A stretch of DNA of 21,927 bases from an uncultured Clostridia bacterium. Its GTDB lineage: Bacteria; Bacillota; Clostridia; TANB77; CAG-508. Positions 13,526-21,927 of this stretch are shown in pieces (position 1 is the first letter of the stretch; every line of letters begins with the position of its first letter). The stretch lies in NCBI GenBank assembly GCA_947624925.1, contig CANQMG010000014.1, positions 1 to 21,927 on the forward strand, read 5' to 3'. Both the position numbers and the translations under genes were made by a program. The notes beneath the pieces are model-generated. The model ran no database searches and was not told where the DNA came from. It saw nothing but the letters and a program-made list of their open reading frames with translations.

Positions 13526-16500
13526 TTAATTAACTTGTCTTTTAACATTTAAGAACTTCTTTATTCCTAATACTCCTAATGTTACTACTGCAAGTGATGA
13601 AATTGTTACAATTACTATTGGCATATAATTTCTGTCTTCTCCTCTTGGTGAAGTTATAACAATATCTCTAGCTATACCAGTATCTACTTCTTGTTCTTTA
13701 TCCCAAACTTGACCTGCTTTTTCATCATCTGGATTAGAAATAGGTTTTGGTGAATTTCCTAATATTGAGTTTTCTGGCACTCTTCCATTATTGCTAATTT
13801 CCTTACCAATTTCAGTTGCTTCATTAAAGTTATTCTCTACCCAATCATCACCCGTTAGAATTTGTGTAACAACATAATTTGCACTAACAGAATTTTTATC
13901 TTTATTATTAATTGAATCTTTAGTCAATGCATTATTATTTGCTGATATCATATTTTCCTTATTTAGTGTCAAATTAGAAGTTTCCAATGTCCAATTCTCT
14001 TTATTATCTGTCCTATTGGCAGTTAGTTCAGGATTATATATTAATTTATCATCTAAGAATACCCTCATTTCTTCAATTTTAATTTCTGAAAGGTCTATAT
14101 TTTCAGGAGCATACACATAGCCATCATAATTGTTCTCACTCTTATTTGTAACAGTTACTTGATATGTTGTAGTCCATAATGCACCATGTAATAAATTTGA
14201 AGAAACTGCAATATCAATATGTCCGAAAGGATTATTATTATCCTGATCTATAACTATAATATTACCTTTGTCTATTTTAAATCCATCATTTTCTTGTTTT
14301 GCAGATACAAGTAAGGTTCCATCAGATGTCTCAAGAGATAGTTTTTGAGGTATAATGTCAACATTTGTTATATTTTTTGGTCTTAATGCTATACCAAAAT
14401 TTGCATTCTCAATATTATAATCTCCAAATGTATGTGATAATTCTACAGTATAATCATTATTAGTTGGTTTTTCAAGTTCTATTTTCATTTCCTTAGTTTG
14501 AGCAAACATCTTATTTTTTTCTATAAAATCATCAACATAAGTCTTTATTTCTTCATTATCTGTATAATCTGGATGATATTTTTTTATTATATCTGCTAAT
14601 CCTGATTCTACAATTCCATCATCGCCATATGGATTATAAGTTTTGCCTTTATCATTTATATATTTAAATACCTCTGTTACTTCGCCATTTAAATTCTGCC
14701 AGTTTTTAGTTACTTCTTCTCTTCTATCTCCATTATCTGTAGCTACTGAATATCCTTCTATTAAATACCAATAATTTTCTGGATTTAATGCACTATTTTG
14801 ATCTGCATTTTTTAAGCTACCAACTTTTTCATTAAATTCATTTTGTATTGTTGATTGATATGCTTGACCATTATAGTATATTGTTTCCTTTTTACCACAG
14901 TATGTATATTCTATTGTGTATTCTCCAGGTAATAAGCCTGTAAATGTATATTCACCATTGTCATTAGTTGTAGTAGTTATAGTTCCTTGTGAACTAGTTC
15001 CTACTGGTATTATACTTACCTCTATTCCAGATATTTTATCTTCAGGTGTAGTGCTTTCATTTCCATTTTCATCATATTTATTACCTAATTTTCCGTCACC
15101 ATATCTTTTATTCTCCGTAACTTTTGTATCATCTTCAAATACAGTTCCTTTTATTGTTCTTACAGCGTTGTCTATTACATTTATTTTTAAAGCCCTAACT
15201 TCTGTATCGTCTTCCATTCTTAGTATGCTTAAATCTTTATCTCCTGCAAAGTAGTATCCTTTTGTAGTTGGGTTTCCTCCTTCAGTTGGTAAATCGTCTC
15301 TTCTTCCATATTTTATATTTTCTGTTGTTCTTACTTGTTCTTTATCTGCACTTGCTGGAGCTGAATCTTGGTCTATTAATCCTTTTGTAAATTCTGTTTG
15401 TCCATCTCCTACTCCTGTCTTATAGCTTTCTATTTCTGCCATATTGTAGTATTTTGTACCATTTACTACATTCTTTATATCCTTTACACTATATACTATA
15501 TATATATATGTTGAAGCTTCTTGAGTTAACATATTGTCTGGCATAGTAATTGTTACAACATTGTTATTGTCACTTGAATTATTTTTAGTTAATTTTTCAT
15601 CACCAAAATGATATCCTTCAAAGGTTAATTTGCTATCATAGTAATTTTTTATTCTCGTTGCTTGTCCATTTGTTTGTGATGAATTTTTTATTTCTATTTT
15701 ATATGTAATCCTTATGCCATTTAATGCTTTCATATCTGTATCTCTTACATTTTGATCATTTAGGTTATTTTCTGCATTATCATTGCCAGTATATTCAGTA
15801 CCATTCATATTATTTATATCATCTGTCATATATAAGTCACTTTGTCTTATAGTTATTCCTTTTGAGCTGTAATCATATGTTCCTGTTACACCATTTACTG
15901 TTACATCAACTTTTTGTATTTCATTATTTATACTTAAATCGAATACATCTTTTCCTCTTAGTCCAAAATTTATATATTTTAAATAATCTAAGACGTTATT
16001 ATTTTTGCTATAATTTGCTAAATTTATTGTATCTGTAGCTGATGATATTTTCATAAAACTATCATCATATTCATGTATTGACATTGGATCTAGTTCTTTA
16101 TTATTTACTGGTTCCTTATATAATGTGTAGTAATTTATTTTTCCTGTATGCTTTCCATTTGCATCATATGCTCCATCACTTCTTATTTCTGCAAACTTAG
16201 CATTAAAACCATTTCTTACACTTTCAGTTTCATATGCATTTGAATTTATCTTATAATAAGGTATATCACTGCCTTCTGGTGTATTTGTATCATTAATTTC
16301 ACCCTTTTCTGCATTTGTAAATGTTACACCATCATATTCAAAGACTACTCTATAACTATAAAAATTATAGTTTCCATTACTGTCTTTATATGAGTGTGGT
16401 ACATCTTCAAATACATATTTTCCGCTTGAATCTGTAGTTGCTATGTAATTAGTATTTGAAAAATTTTTACCACCATCAGTGCTTTGTTGTAAAATAACAC

Positions 16501-19500
16501 GTATACCTGATTTTAATGTTTCGTTATTATCATAAAGTCCATTTATTTCAGCACCTTTAGTATTTGACGTTTCTTCCCATACGAAGCCACTTATGGTTAT
16601 TCCTTTTAATTTAATATAATCTGCATCTTTATTATCATTAAGAGTCGTATCTGTTACATCTTTACCATATGCATTTTGCATTTTTGTTATTAATGCATTA
16701 TTTTCTAAAATACCAAATGTTATTTGTCTAGCTGTAATTGGGAAAGTTTTTGTTATTTCTTTACTTTCACCTGGTTGTATGGTTTCATTAGCCAAATCTC
16801 TTAATGTTTGTGTTGATTTGGAATCACTATTTATTCCAGCATCCATTACATCATTTATTTCTGTAATTTTTACAGGTACATTACCACTATTTTTAACAAC
16901 AATTTTATAAGTAACTTTATCCCCACTATTTACTAGAACAGGTCCTTCGCCACTTTCTGGTTTCTTTAACGTTTCATCTTTTTTACGATAATCATTTGTT
17001 TTAGTATCATTATCATATTTATGTTCTGCTTTTCCAGATCTTCCTGTTCCATAGTCTTTTGCAGCATTAGTTGCATAACTATTTGAAGTAGAATCTACCT
17101 TCGTTATATATTTTTCTAAGCTTACCGCATAAATAGCTTTTTCTACATAATCGCTATCTTCTGTTCTATATTTATCTGTAATTTCTTGGTCTGAATCAGT
17201 TAATTTAGCAGTATTTTTTAAAGTTTGGTGATCAGGTAGACTATCTTTAAATTTAACATATACAGTTATAGTTTTAGATTCTCCAGGCTCTAATTTTTCT
17301 ATTTTAGGTAAAGTTATTTTTCCATCATTAGCTATGACATTATTTACACTATTTTTATTGAATCCATATTTAGATACTTCATTTGGCAATATATCTTCAA
17401 CAATAACATTTGTAGCTGTCTTATCTCCATTATTATATACTTTAATAGTATATTCTATTATATCACCTGGGTCTATATATACTGGATCCTTTATTTTATT
17501 AGTTCCACTTGAATATACATCTGTATTTCCACTTTTATAAATAGGATCTTTTGTATTATCATCTGCTTTTCTATTTTCTCTGCCAGATATAGCTGCTTCT
17601 ACATTACCATTTTTTATTTGTGTTATATATTTTTGTAAGCCTAAATCTACTTTTATTAAAGTTACATAGTCACTATCTTTTTGTCTATATTTGCTTGTTA
17701 TAACTTGGTCTGCACCAGTTATTTCAGCTGTATTAGTATATATTTTTCCACCTTCTAATTTATCATCAAATTCAACAAACATTATATATATACTTTTATC
17801 CTTTTTATTTACATTTATTGGTTCTAATGTAATTTCTCTATTTTCAGGTACATTTTGCCATTTAATATTGTTATTAGCAAAATCATCTATATTATCTAAA
17901 ACATAATATCTTTTTGCTTTTTCAGGTAATGTATCTTTTATTTTAATATTTGTAGCATTTGTTTTTTCTGAGTTATTATAAACTACAATTTCATAACCTA
18001 CAATATTTTTACTATTAATTTCAACTGGATTACTTATTTTAGTTTCACCATTTGACATAATATCTTTGTTGTTTCTAAAATCGTGGTATATAGGATCTTT
18101 TGTATTATTATCTGCTTTTTTATCTGATCTATTTCCTATTTTACTATTAAAATTTTCAGTTAATTCATTTGCACTATTTCCAATTCCAAAAATACATTTT
18201 TGCAAGCTTATATCTACTTGTGCAAGTTTTACATAGTCACTATCTTTTGTTCTATATGTTGATATATTATTATCTACATATACTTTTGCATCATTAACTG
18301 CTACTTTTCCTTTTAACTTTTCAAGAGAAAAGTTAACTGTAATATAAATTTCTTTAGATTCGTATCCAGCTAAATCAATATTTTCTATATAAAGTTTGTT
18401 ATTATTACTTTCATCTGTTCTATAATGTATGTCGTTTCCATCTTTATCTTTTACGCTTACTAATTTACTAATTTCTTGTGGCAAAGAATCTATTACTGTT
18501 ACTTTTTCAACATTATAAGATTTATTATTATATACTACTATTTTATATGTAACAGAATCCTCAATGTTTATTTCTACTGGATTTTCACTCTTCAAAGTAA
18601 AATTTTCTATATTACTTGTTACTGGTGTTCTACCATTAAGATATATTTCATTTATAGAATTATCTAGTGCTTTTTTATTTTCTCTACTAGGAGATACATC
18701 ACTATCGCCAACATTAACTATATATTTTTGTAGTGAAACGTCATTATCTTTAATTATTTTAATCCAATCAGAATCTTCATTGTTTCTTGGCGTAGGTACA
18801 AGGATTTCTCTTTTGTTATTTTCATCTACAGTACTAACAATAGTACATTTTTCTATAACAGCAGTATTATTAATTAATTCATCATTTTGAGTTAACTTAT
18901 TTACTTTATATGTTAGACTTAGTGTATCAACCTGATCGCCTAAATCAACGATACCTTCAAATTTTATTTTTGATCCATCTACACTTAGTTCTTTCCATTT
19001 TTCTTCATATTTATCATAATAGCTTCCACTACTATATTCAAGTTCAGAATCAGCATTATCTATTATTTCACTTATTTTTAATTTTAAATTTTGTCCTGAA
19101 GGAGTTTCATTGATTAAATTAACCCTATATGTTACTTCATCTCCTAACTTAACCTCAACTGGATTTGTTAATTTCCTAGTATTTGGATTAATTTCAAAAG
19201 CATTTTCTACCGTCTCTGTTTTAACATTATCATCTTTTGTTTTATATAAAAATTCAACATTATACATTCCAGCTGGTAAGAATCTGTCTGAAAGAACTGT
19301 TTGTAATGTTCCAATCATATTAGAATCATAAATAAAATTTTTTAATCCTGCTGACCTTCTTAATATAACCAGTACATCAAATATTGTGGCTAAATCATCT
19401 TGCCTATCAGAACCTACACCACCGGCAGCAAATATAGCTCTTTCAATTACGTCTTCATTTAAGTCTTCATATCCATTAAGATATCTAAGAAGTAAAATGG

Positions 19501-21142
19501 CATCATCCGAATTAATTTTTCCATCTATTCTTACATTTCCATTTTGGTCTAAACTACCTATATCTCCAATTATTCCAATTTGTGCCAATAAAGCATTTTC
19601 ACCTGTACTAACATATTTATTATTCAATTTATCATTTAAAGAATAATTATATATATCCTTACATATTATATTAACTCCAACTAGATTAGAAAAATTAGGA
19701 TTGTAGGTATTAATACTTATTTTATACTTTCCATTATCTTTTTGTTCTATTTTTAATATATCAGCAACATTAATATTTTCATTACTTATAATTTGTTTAT
19801 ATATTTGCTTGTGTGCTCTATCATCACTACCATAAATTAATTGACCATTTCTATTAACTTGATAAACATATTTTTCTAATCGAGCATCTATATCTTTACT
19901 TTCAATATAAAAAAAGTCGAAGTCTTCAAATCTGTAATCTTTATGATCATTATCAGAAATTATTTCAGCCTTATTATAATAAATTACATTACTCTTCATT
20001 TTTGTTACATCAAATTCTACTGTCACATATATCTCTGTATGCCACTCAATTTTAATTCCAGAAATTTCTATTATGCCAGCTTTATCATCATAAACACTTG
20101 ATATTTGAGAATCCTTATTGCACTCTACTTTAACTTCTTTAATTCCATCTTTAGGTAACGTATCTAAAATAGTAACATCTGTGATCTCTTTTGTATCTGA
20201 ATAATTATTATTATATAAATCTATTTGATATTCAACTTTTATTGTTTCAAATACATTATCTTTATTTATACATATAGCATCAGTCAATTTTGATGGTTTA
20301 TCATTTGCATTTAAATCTTTATTAATTGTATTAGATACTGTTTTGGGTTTTGTTTCGTCATCACTATCATTAAGTTCTTTAGTATCAGATCCATAATATT
20401 CAGATTTTCTATTTGATCTACTTTCAACAGATTCATTATTTACTTTTGTAATAAATTTTTGTAAAGAAATACATGGTTTGCTAGATTTTTTGGTAATAGT
20501 TACCGTTTTACTTTCATCTATTGTATCATTTTTAATGCTATCAATTAATAATAGTGTCTGTTTATTAGTTTTATACAATATATTATATTTTACAGTTTTT
20601 ACTTCTTTACTAATACTCAATGTAACAGTATATGTTACCTCTTTTGAACTATCTGATCCATTTATATTAAATTCATATTGTTGTTTATCTTTCTCAGCAC
20701 TTTGAGTCAAATGAGTATCTCCACCATCTACTTTTATTGTGGCATTAGAGTCTAAATTCTTAACATTAACAATTAATTTTTTATTATCTTCACTCATATT
20801 TACAGTTAAAATAGGTGTAGAACTTCTAACTCGTCCAGACAAATTAAATGCCTCATTATAAACAGAATTAGGATATCCTTGATCATTCTTTATGCTAACA
20901 TTATTTGGTATTTTATTTGCTTTTACCAAATCAGTACCATAATTTTGCATAAAATACCATAAAGCAATCTGTACTTGACTTTCATCATTATACTGAATTC
21001 TATTGCTGTTTCTGTTATTTAGTCCATTAGTATCTGCCTTGGATAAAATATATGCTAGCATCCTTTCAGATTGATTTTGGCTATCAGTTTTAACATCGTA
21101 TGGGCCCAATCCTCTATACCTAATACCGATCTCCATAATCAT
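13526..21142 (-). CDS. Giant DUF11-repeat surface adhesin, main reading frame
   Basis: This 2538-codon frame lacks its own signal peptide; its first ATG has no proper ribosome binding site and it overlaps a 74-codon frame carrying the signal peptide, so it is read as the body of a frame-split gene. Approximate domains by residue: second half of a thioester-type domain with VQIALW (Gln58) at 10-75; beta domain 90-215; DUF11-like modules starting with SLQK/LEKY motifs near 225, 419, 801, 977, 1165 and 1339 and often ending DSDYV; a dockerin-like segment at 525-600; SdrD_B/Cna_B-like domains near 1516 (ISGFVWEE) and 1995 (IKGTVFEDD); C-terminal SPRGED, a membrane helix (about 2507-2527) and a basic tail KKFLNVKRQVN. 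It would be a wall-anchored fibrous adhesin, cut by the sortase encoded next to it. Confidence 0.88.
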   Translation of the reverse strand: MIMEIGIRYRGLGPYDVKTDSQNQSERMLAYILSKADTNGLNNRNSNRIQYNDESQVQIALWYFMQNYGTDLVKANKIPNNVSIKNDQGYPNSVYNEAFNLSGRVRSSTPILTVNMSEDNKKLIVNVKNLDSNATIKVDGGDTHLTQSAEKDKQQYEFNINGSDSSKEVTYTVTLSISKEVKTVKYNILYKTNKQTLLLIDSIKNDTIDESKTVTITKKSSKPCISLQKFITKVNNESVESRSNRKSEYYGSDTKELNDSDDETKPKTVSNTINKDLNANDKPSKLTDAICINKDNVFETIKVEYQIDLYNNNYSDTKEITDVTILDTLPKDGIKEVKVECNKDSQISSVYDDKAGIIEISGIKIEWHTEIYVTVEFDVTKMKSNVIYYNKAEIISDNDHKDYRFEDFDFFYIESKDIDARLEKYVYQVNRNGQLIYGSDDRAHKQIYKQIISNENINVADILKIEQKDNGKYKISINTYNPNFSNLVGVNIICKDIYNYSLNDKLNNKYVSTGENALLAQIGIIGDIGSLDQNGNVRIDGKINSDDAILLLRYLNGYEDLNEDVIERAIFAAGGVGSDRQDDLATIFDVLVILRRSAGLKNFIYDSNMIGTLQTVLSDRFLPAGMYNVEFLYKTKDDNVKTETVENAFEINPNTRKLTNPVEVKLGDEVTYRVNLINETPSGQNLKLKISEIIDNADSELEYSSGSYYDKYEEKWKELSVDGSKIKFEGIVDLGDQVDTLSLTYKVNKLTQNDELINNTAVIEKCTIVSTVDENNKREILVPTPRNNEDSDWIKIIKDNDVSLQKYIVNVGDSDVSPSRENKKALDNSINEIYLNGRTPVTSNIENFTLKSENPVEINIEDSVTYKIVVYNNKSYNVEKVTVIDSLPQEISKLVSVKDKDGNDIHYRTDESNNNKLYIENIDLAGYESKEIYITVNFSLEKLKGKVAVNDAKVYVDNNISTYRTKDSDYVKLAQVDISLQKCIFGIGNSANELTENFNSKIGNRSDKKADNNTKDPIYHDFRNNKDIMSNGETKISNPVEINSKNIVGYEIVVYNNSEKTNATNIKIKDTLPEKAKRYYVLDNIDDFANNNIKWQNVPENREITLEPINVNKKDKSIYIMFVEFDDKLEGGKIYTNTAEITGADQVITSKYRQKDSDYVTLIKVDLGLQKYITQIKNGNVEAAISGRENRKADDNTKDPIYKSGNTDVYSSGTNKIKDPVYIDPGDIIEYTIKVYNNGDKTATNVIVEDILPNEVSKYGFNKNSVNNVIANDGKITLPKIEKLEPGESKTITVYVKFKDSLPDHQTLKNTAKLTDSDQEITDKYRTEDSDYVEKAIYAVSLEKYITKVDSTSNSYATNAAKDYGTGRSGKAEHKYDNDTKTNDYRKKDETLKKPESGEGPVLVNSGDKVTYKIVVKNSGNVPVKITEINDVMDAGINSDSKSTQTLRDLANETIQPGESKEITKTFPITARQITFGILENNALITKMQNAYGKDVTDTTLNDNKDADYIKLKGITISGFVWEETSNTKGAEINGLYDNNETLKSGIRVILQQSTDGGKNFSNTNYIATTDSSGKYVFEDVPHSYKDSNGNYNFYSYRVVFEYDGVTFTNAEKGEINDTNTPEGSDIPYYKINSNAYETESVRNGFNAKFAEIRSDGAYDANGKHTGKINYYTLYKEPVNNKELDPMSIHEYDDSFMKISSATDTINLANYSKNNNVLDYLKYINFGLRGKDVFDLSINNEIQKVDVTVNGVTGTYDYSSKGITIRQSDLYMTDDINNMNGTEYTGNDNAENNLNDQNVRDTDMKALNGIRITYKIEIKNSSQTNGQATRIKNYYDSKLTFEGYHFGDEKLTKNNSSDNNNVVTITMPDNMLTQEASTYIYIVYSVKDIKNVVNGTKYYNMAEIESYKTGVGDGQTEFTKGLIDQDSAPASADKEQVRTTENIKYGRRDDLPTEGGNPTTKGYYFAGDKDLSILRMEDDTEVRALKINVIDNAVRTIKGTVFEDDTKVTENKRYGDGKLGNKYDENGNESTTPEDKISGIEVSIIPVGTSSQGTITTTTNDNGEYTFTGLLPGEYTIEYTYCGKKETIYYNGQAYQSTIQNEFNEKVGSLKNADQNSALNPENYWYLIEGYSVATDNGDRREEVTKNWQNLNGEVTEVFKYINDKGKTYNPYGDDGIVESGLADIIKKYHPDYTDNEEIKTYVDDFIEKNKMFAQTKEMKIELEKPTNNDYTVELSHTFGDYNIENANFGIALRPKNITNVDIIPQKLSLETSDGTLLVSAKQENDGFKIDKGNIIVIDQDNNNPFGHIDIAVSSNLLHGALWTTTYQVTVTNKSENNYDGYVYAPENIDLSEIKIEEMRVFLDDKLIYNPELTANRTDNKENWTLETSNLTLNKENMISANNNALTKDSINNKDKNSVSANYVVTQILTGDDWVENNFNEATEIGKEISNNGRVPENSILGNSPKPISNPDDEKAGQVWDKEQEVDTGIARDIVITSPRGEDRNYMPIVIVTISSLAVVTLGVLGIKKFLNVKRQVN
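21114..21127 (-). other. Frame-switch site: imperfect 7-bp tandem duplication in the adhesin gene
   Basis: On the minus strand GGTATTA (21127-21121) is followed directly by GGTATAG (21120-21114). The first copy creates the TAG that ends the signal-peptide frame. Taking out one 7-bp unit joins GAT CGG TAT to AGA GGA TTG and gives the continuous peptide NDYGDRYRGLGPYD. A programmed +1 shift at TAT-TAG-G would also join the frames but the codon-anticodon re-pairing would be poor. Confidence 0.7.
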
Positions 21143-21344
21143 TTATTGAATTATAACTATTAATACAAAATAGATATTTATTATGAAATGATGAATTTGT
21201 AGCAGAATGATTTCTTATTATATAATCTCCATCAGGTCTATCTATGTAATCTTCACCATAAGCCTTATTTATATCTATTGTCAACCCAAAAAGTATTAAC
21301 ACTGTCAATATTAAACCAATTTGAATTACCCTTTTTAATTTCAT
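21120..21344 (-). CDS. Signal-peptide fragment of the giant adhesin (frame-split N-terminus)
   Basis: The 74-residue frame starts MKLKRVIQIGLILTVLILFG, a classical Sec signal peptide with likely cleavage near residue 30 (NKAYG/ED). It is preceded by an ideal AAGGAGGAG ribosome binding site about 7 nt before the ATG. The mature part includes YLFCINSYNS, with Cys60 at the place where Cys-Gln thioester adhesins carry the reactive Cys. It stops at TAG 22 nt inside the start of the 2538-codon frame, which holds the matching Gln motif. If not rejoined, the cell would export only a 44-residue peptide, and the adhesin would not be secreted. Confidence 0.8.
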   Translation of the reverse strand: MKLKRVIQIGLILTVLILFGLTIDINKAYGEDYIDRPDGDYIIRNHSATNSSFHNKYLFCINSYNSINDYGDRY

Positions 21345-21705
21345 ATTTTGCTCCTCCTTATATTTGATTATTATATATCAATTATAAATATTTATTATGT
21401 ACACCTAGATAATTTTATTATACTACATTTTTTTTATAAAATCTACCCCTTTTTATAAAAAAAAAGCCTATTTCTTGCTAGAAAATAGCTTTTTTTGACA
21501 TTTTTTTCTTTTTTTATTTACGGAAGGTTACTGTTTTTATTTTATGCCTTCATATATTAAATTTTTGTTACATTATTTTTTCTTATACTCATTAATTTTT
21601 TCTCTTTTTTTATCTTTTTTATATTTCCCTAGTGTTTGCTAATTTATTCCACATTTAATCTATTTATTTATTCTAGTCCATTTAATTAATGAAGTAAATT
21701 CTTCT
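21345..21705. other. Intergenic stretch with terminator; otherwise AT-rich and empty
   Basis: The part nearest the adhesin (21345-21456) carries its ribosome binding site and two TATAAT-like boxes on the minus strand (one about 20 nt before the ribosome binding site) without convincing -35 boxes. 21457-21496 is a terminator. 21497-21705 is T-rich on the plus strand with stops in all frames; I see no gene or RNA in it. Confidence 0.6.
21457..21496 (-). terminator. Intrinsic terminator behind the Rpn-family gene
   Basis: Stem: seven A (21459-21465), GC, a one-base bulge and TATTT (21469-21473) pair with AAATAGC and seven T (21483-21496); loop 9 nt. A/T tracts on both sides make it able to work in either direction, but only the minus-strand gene at the right edge reads into it. 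Confidence 0.75.
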
Positions 21706-21927
21706 TTATTTCTTACAATTTTCTATTTCCTCTTTTGTTAATCCAGTTACCTTTACTATTAGTTCAGTATCTATTCCTTCAGCTTTCATTTTTCTTGCTA
21801 TATTTAATTTTTCAATAGTTATCCCTTCTTTTTTTCCTTCTTTTCTTCCTTCTTTTCTTCCCTCTTTTCTTCCTTCTTTTCTTCCTTCTTTTCTTCCTTC
21901 TTTTCTTCCTTCTTTTCTTCCTTCTTT
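21706..21927 (-). CDS. C-terminal tail of an Rpn-family nuclease/transposase (5' part outside window)
   Basis: Only the last 73 codons are in the window. They read as repeated KEGR tetrapeptides, then KEGITIEKLNIARKMK, then GIDTELIVKVTGLTKEEIE and a stop. This tail (charged EG repeats, then the helix pair ending GL[ST]KEEIE) is the typical C-terminus of Rpn/PD-(D/E)XK recombination-promoting nucleases, often annotated as putative transposases. The catalytic domain would lie to the right of the window. The terminator at 21457-21496 fits its 3' end, 200 nt away. Confidence 0.8.
   Translation of the reverse strand, partial: KEGRKEGRKEGRKEGRKEGRKEGRKEGRKEGKKEGITIEKLNIARKMKAEGIDTELIVKVTGLTKEEIENCKK
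21820..21927. repeat. 12-bp coding tandem repeat (KEGR units)
   Basis: Nine 12-bp units reach the right edge: seven encode KEGR, followed by KEGK and KEGI. On the plus strand the unit is tcttccttcttt. The copies are nearly identical at DNA level, differing by one silent GAG for GAA and the last two units, suggesting recent expansion. Confidence 0.85.

Noticed and set aside
14916..20705. Several plus-strand open frames of 60-110 codons inside the adhesin gene
   Set aside because: They are antisense shadows of the repeat-rich adhesin with no ribosome binding sites or recognisable domains.
21497..21705. T-rich intergenic stretch as a possible gene or ncRNA
   Set aside because: Stops in every frame, no ribosome binding site, no stable GC-containing hairpin besides the terminator already listed.

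Overview
The window is AT-rich (low-GC) DNA with compact minus-strand operons, strong AGGAGG-type ribosome binding sites, TTGACA/TATAAT promoters, and a gene set (trmFO, truA, cdaA, rarA, ruvA, metK, sortase, a large sortase-type adhesin) typical of a Gram-positive Bacillota chromosome, most likely a clostridial, possibly spore-forming, host-associated lineage. No rRNA, tRNA, CRISPR array or phage block is visible. Species-level identity cannot be read from the sequence.

Left part (1-4347, minus strand): a Fic-domain protein, trmFO (tRNA m5U54), a GT2 glycosyltransferase with a TPR-like C-terminal half, and, under its own promoter, a protein with a Thr/Pro/Ala/Val/Arg tandem-repeat tail that runs off the left edge. 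The last two look like a modifying enzyme and its substrate. Then (4484-7326) come a small Cys/Asn-rich membrane protein, truA, a HicB-type antitoxin without a HicA partner but with a textbook promoter/operator, the c-di-AMP synthase cdaA, and a 43-aa membrane protein that starts the cdaA transcript.

Middle (7475-11380): a plus-strand Cys-rich protein with a carboxypeptidase-regulatory-like fold, convergent with a minus-strand run of ruvA, rarA, two half-size TSUP permeases and a 45-aa membrane protein. A small XRE regulator is divergent from ruvA. A perfect 31-bp inverted repeat made of REP-like half-elements separates it from metK.

Right part (11479-21344): metK is read just behind a class-unassigned sortase, which follows a roughly 2,600-residue surface adhesin. 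The adhesin has a signal peptide, an N-terminal Cys/Gln thioester-type domain, DUF11-like repeats, an internal dockerin-like segment, two SdrD_B/Cna_B-like domains and a C-terminal membrane anchor with an unusual sorting motif. Its first 74 codons are in a different frame from the rest; an imperfect 7-bp tandem duplication sits exactly at the junction and its removal restores one reading frame through the thioester domain. The right edge holds the C-terminal tail of an Rpn-type nuclease/transposase with KEGR repeats.

Most noteworthy: the frame-switched adhesin with its adjacent sortase and odd anchor motif; the glycosyltransferase/Thr-repeat pair; a shared late-sporulation-like promoter motif upstream of two small Cys-rich proteins; and the orphan HicB operator.
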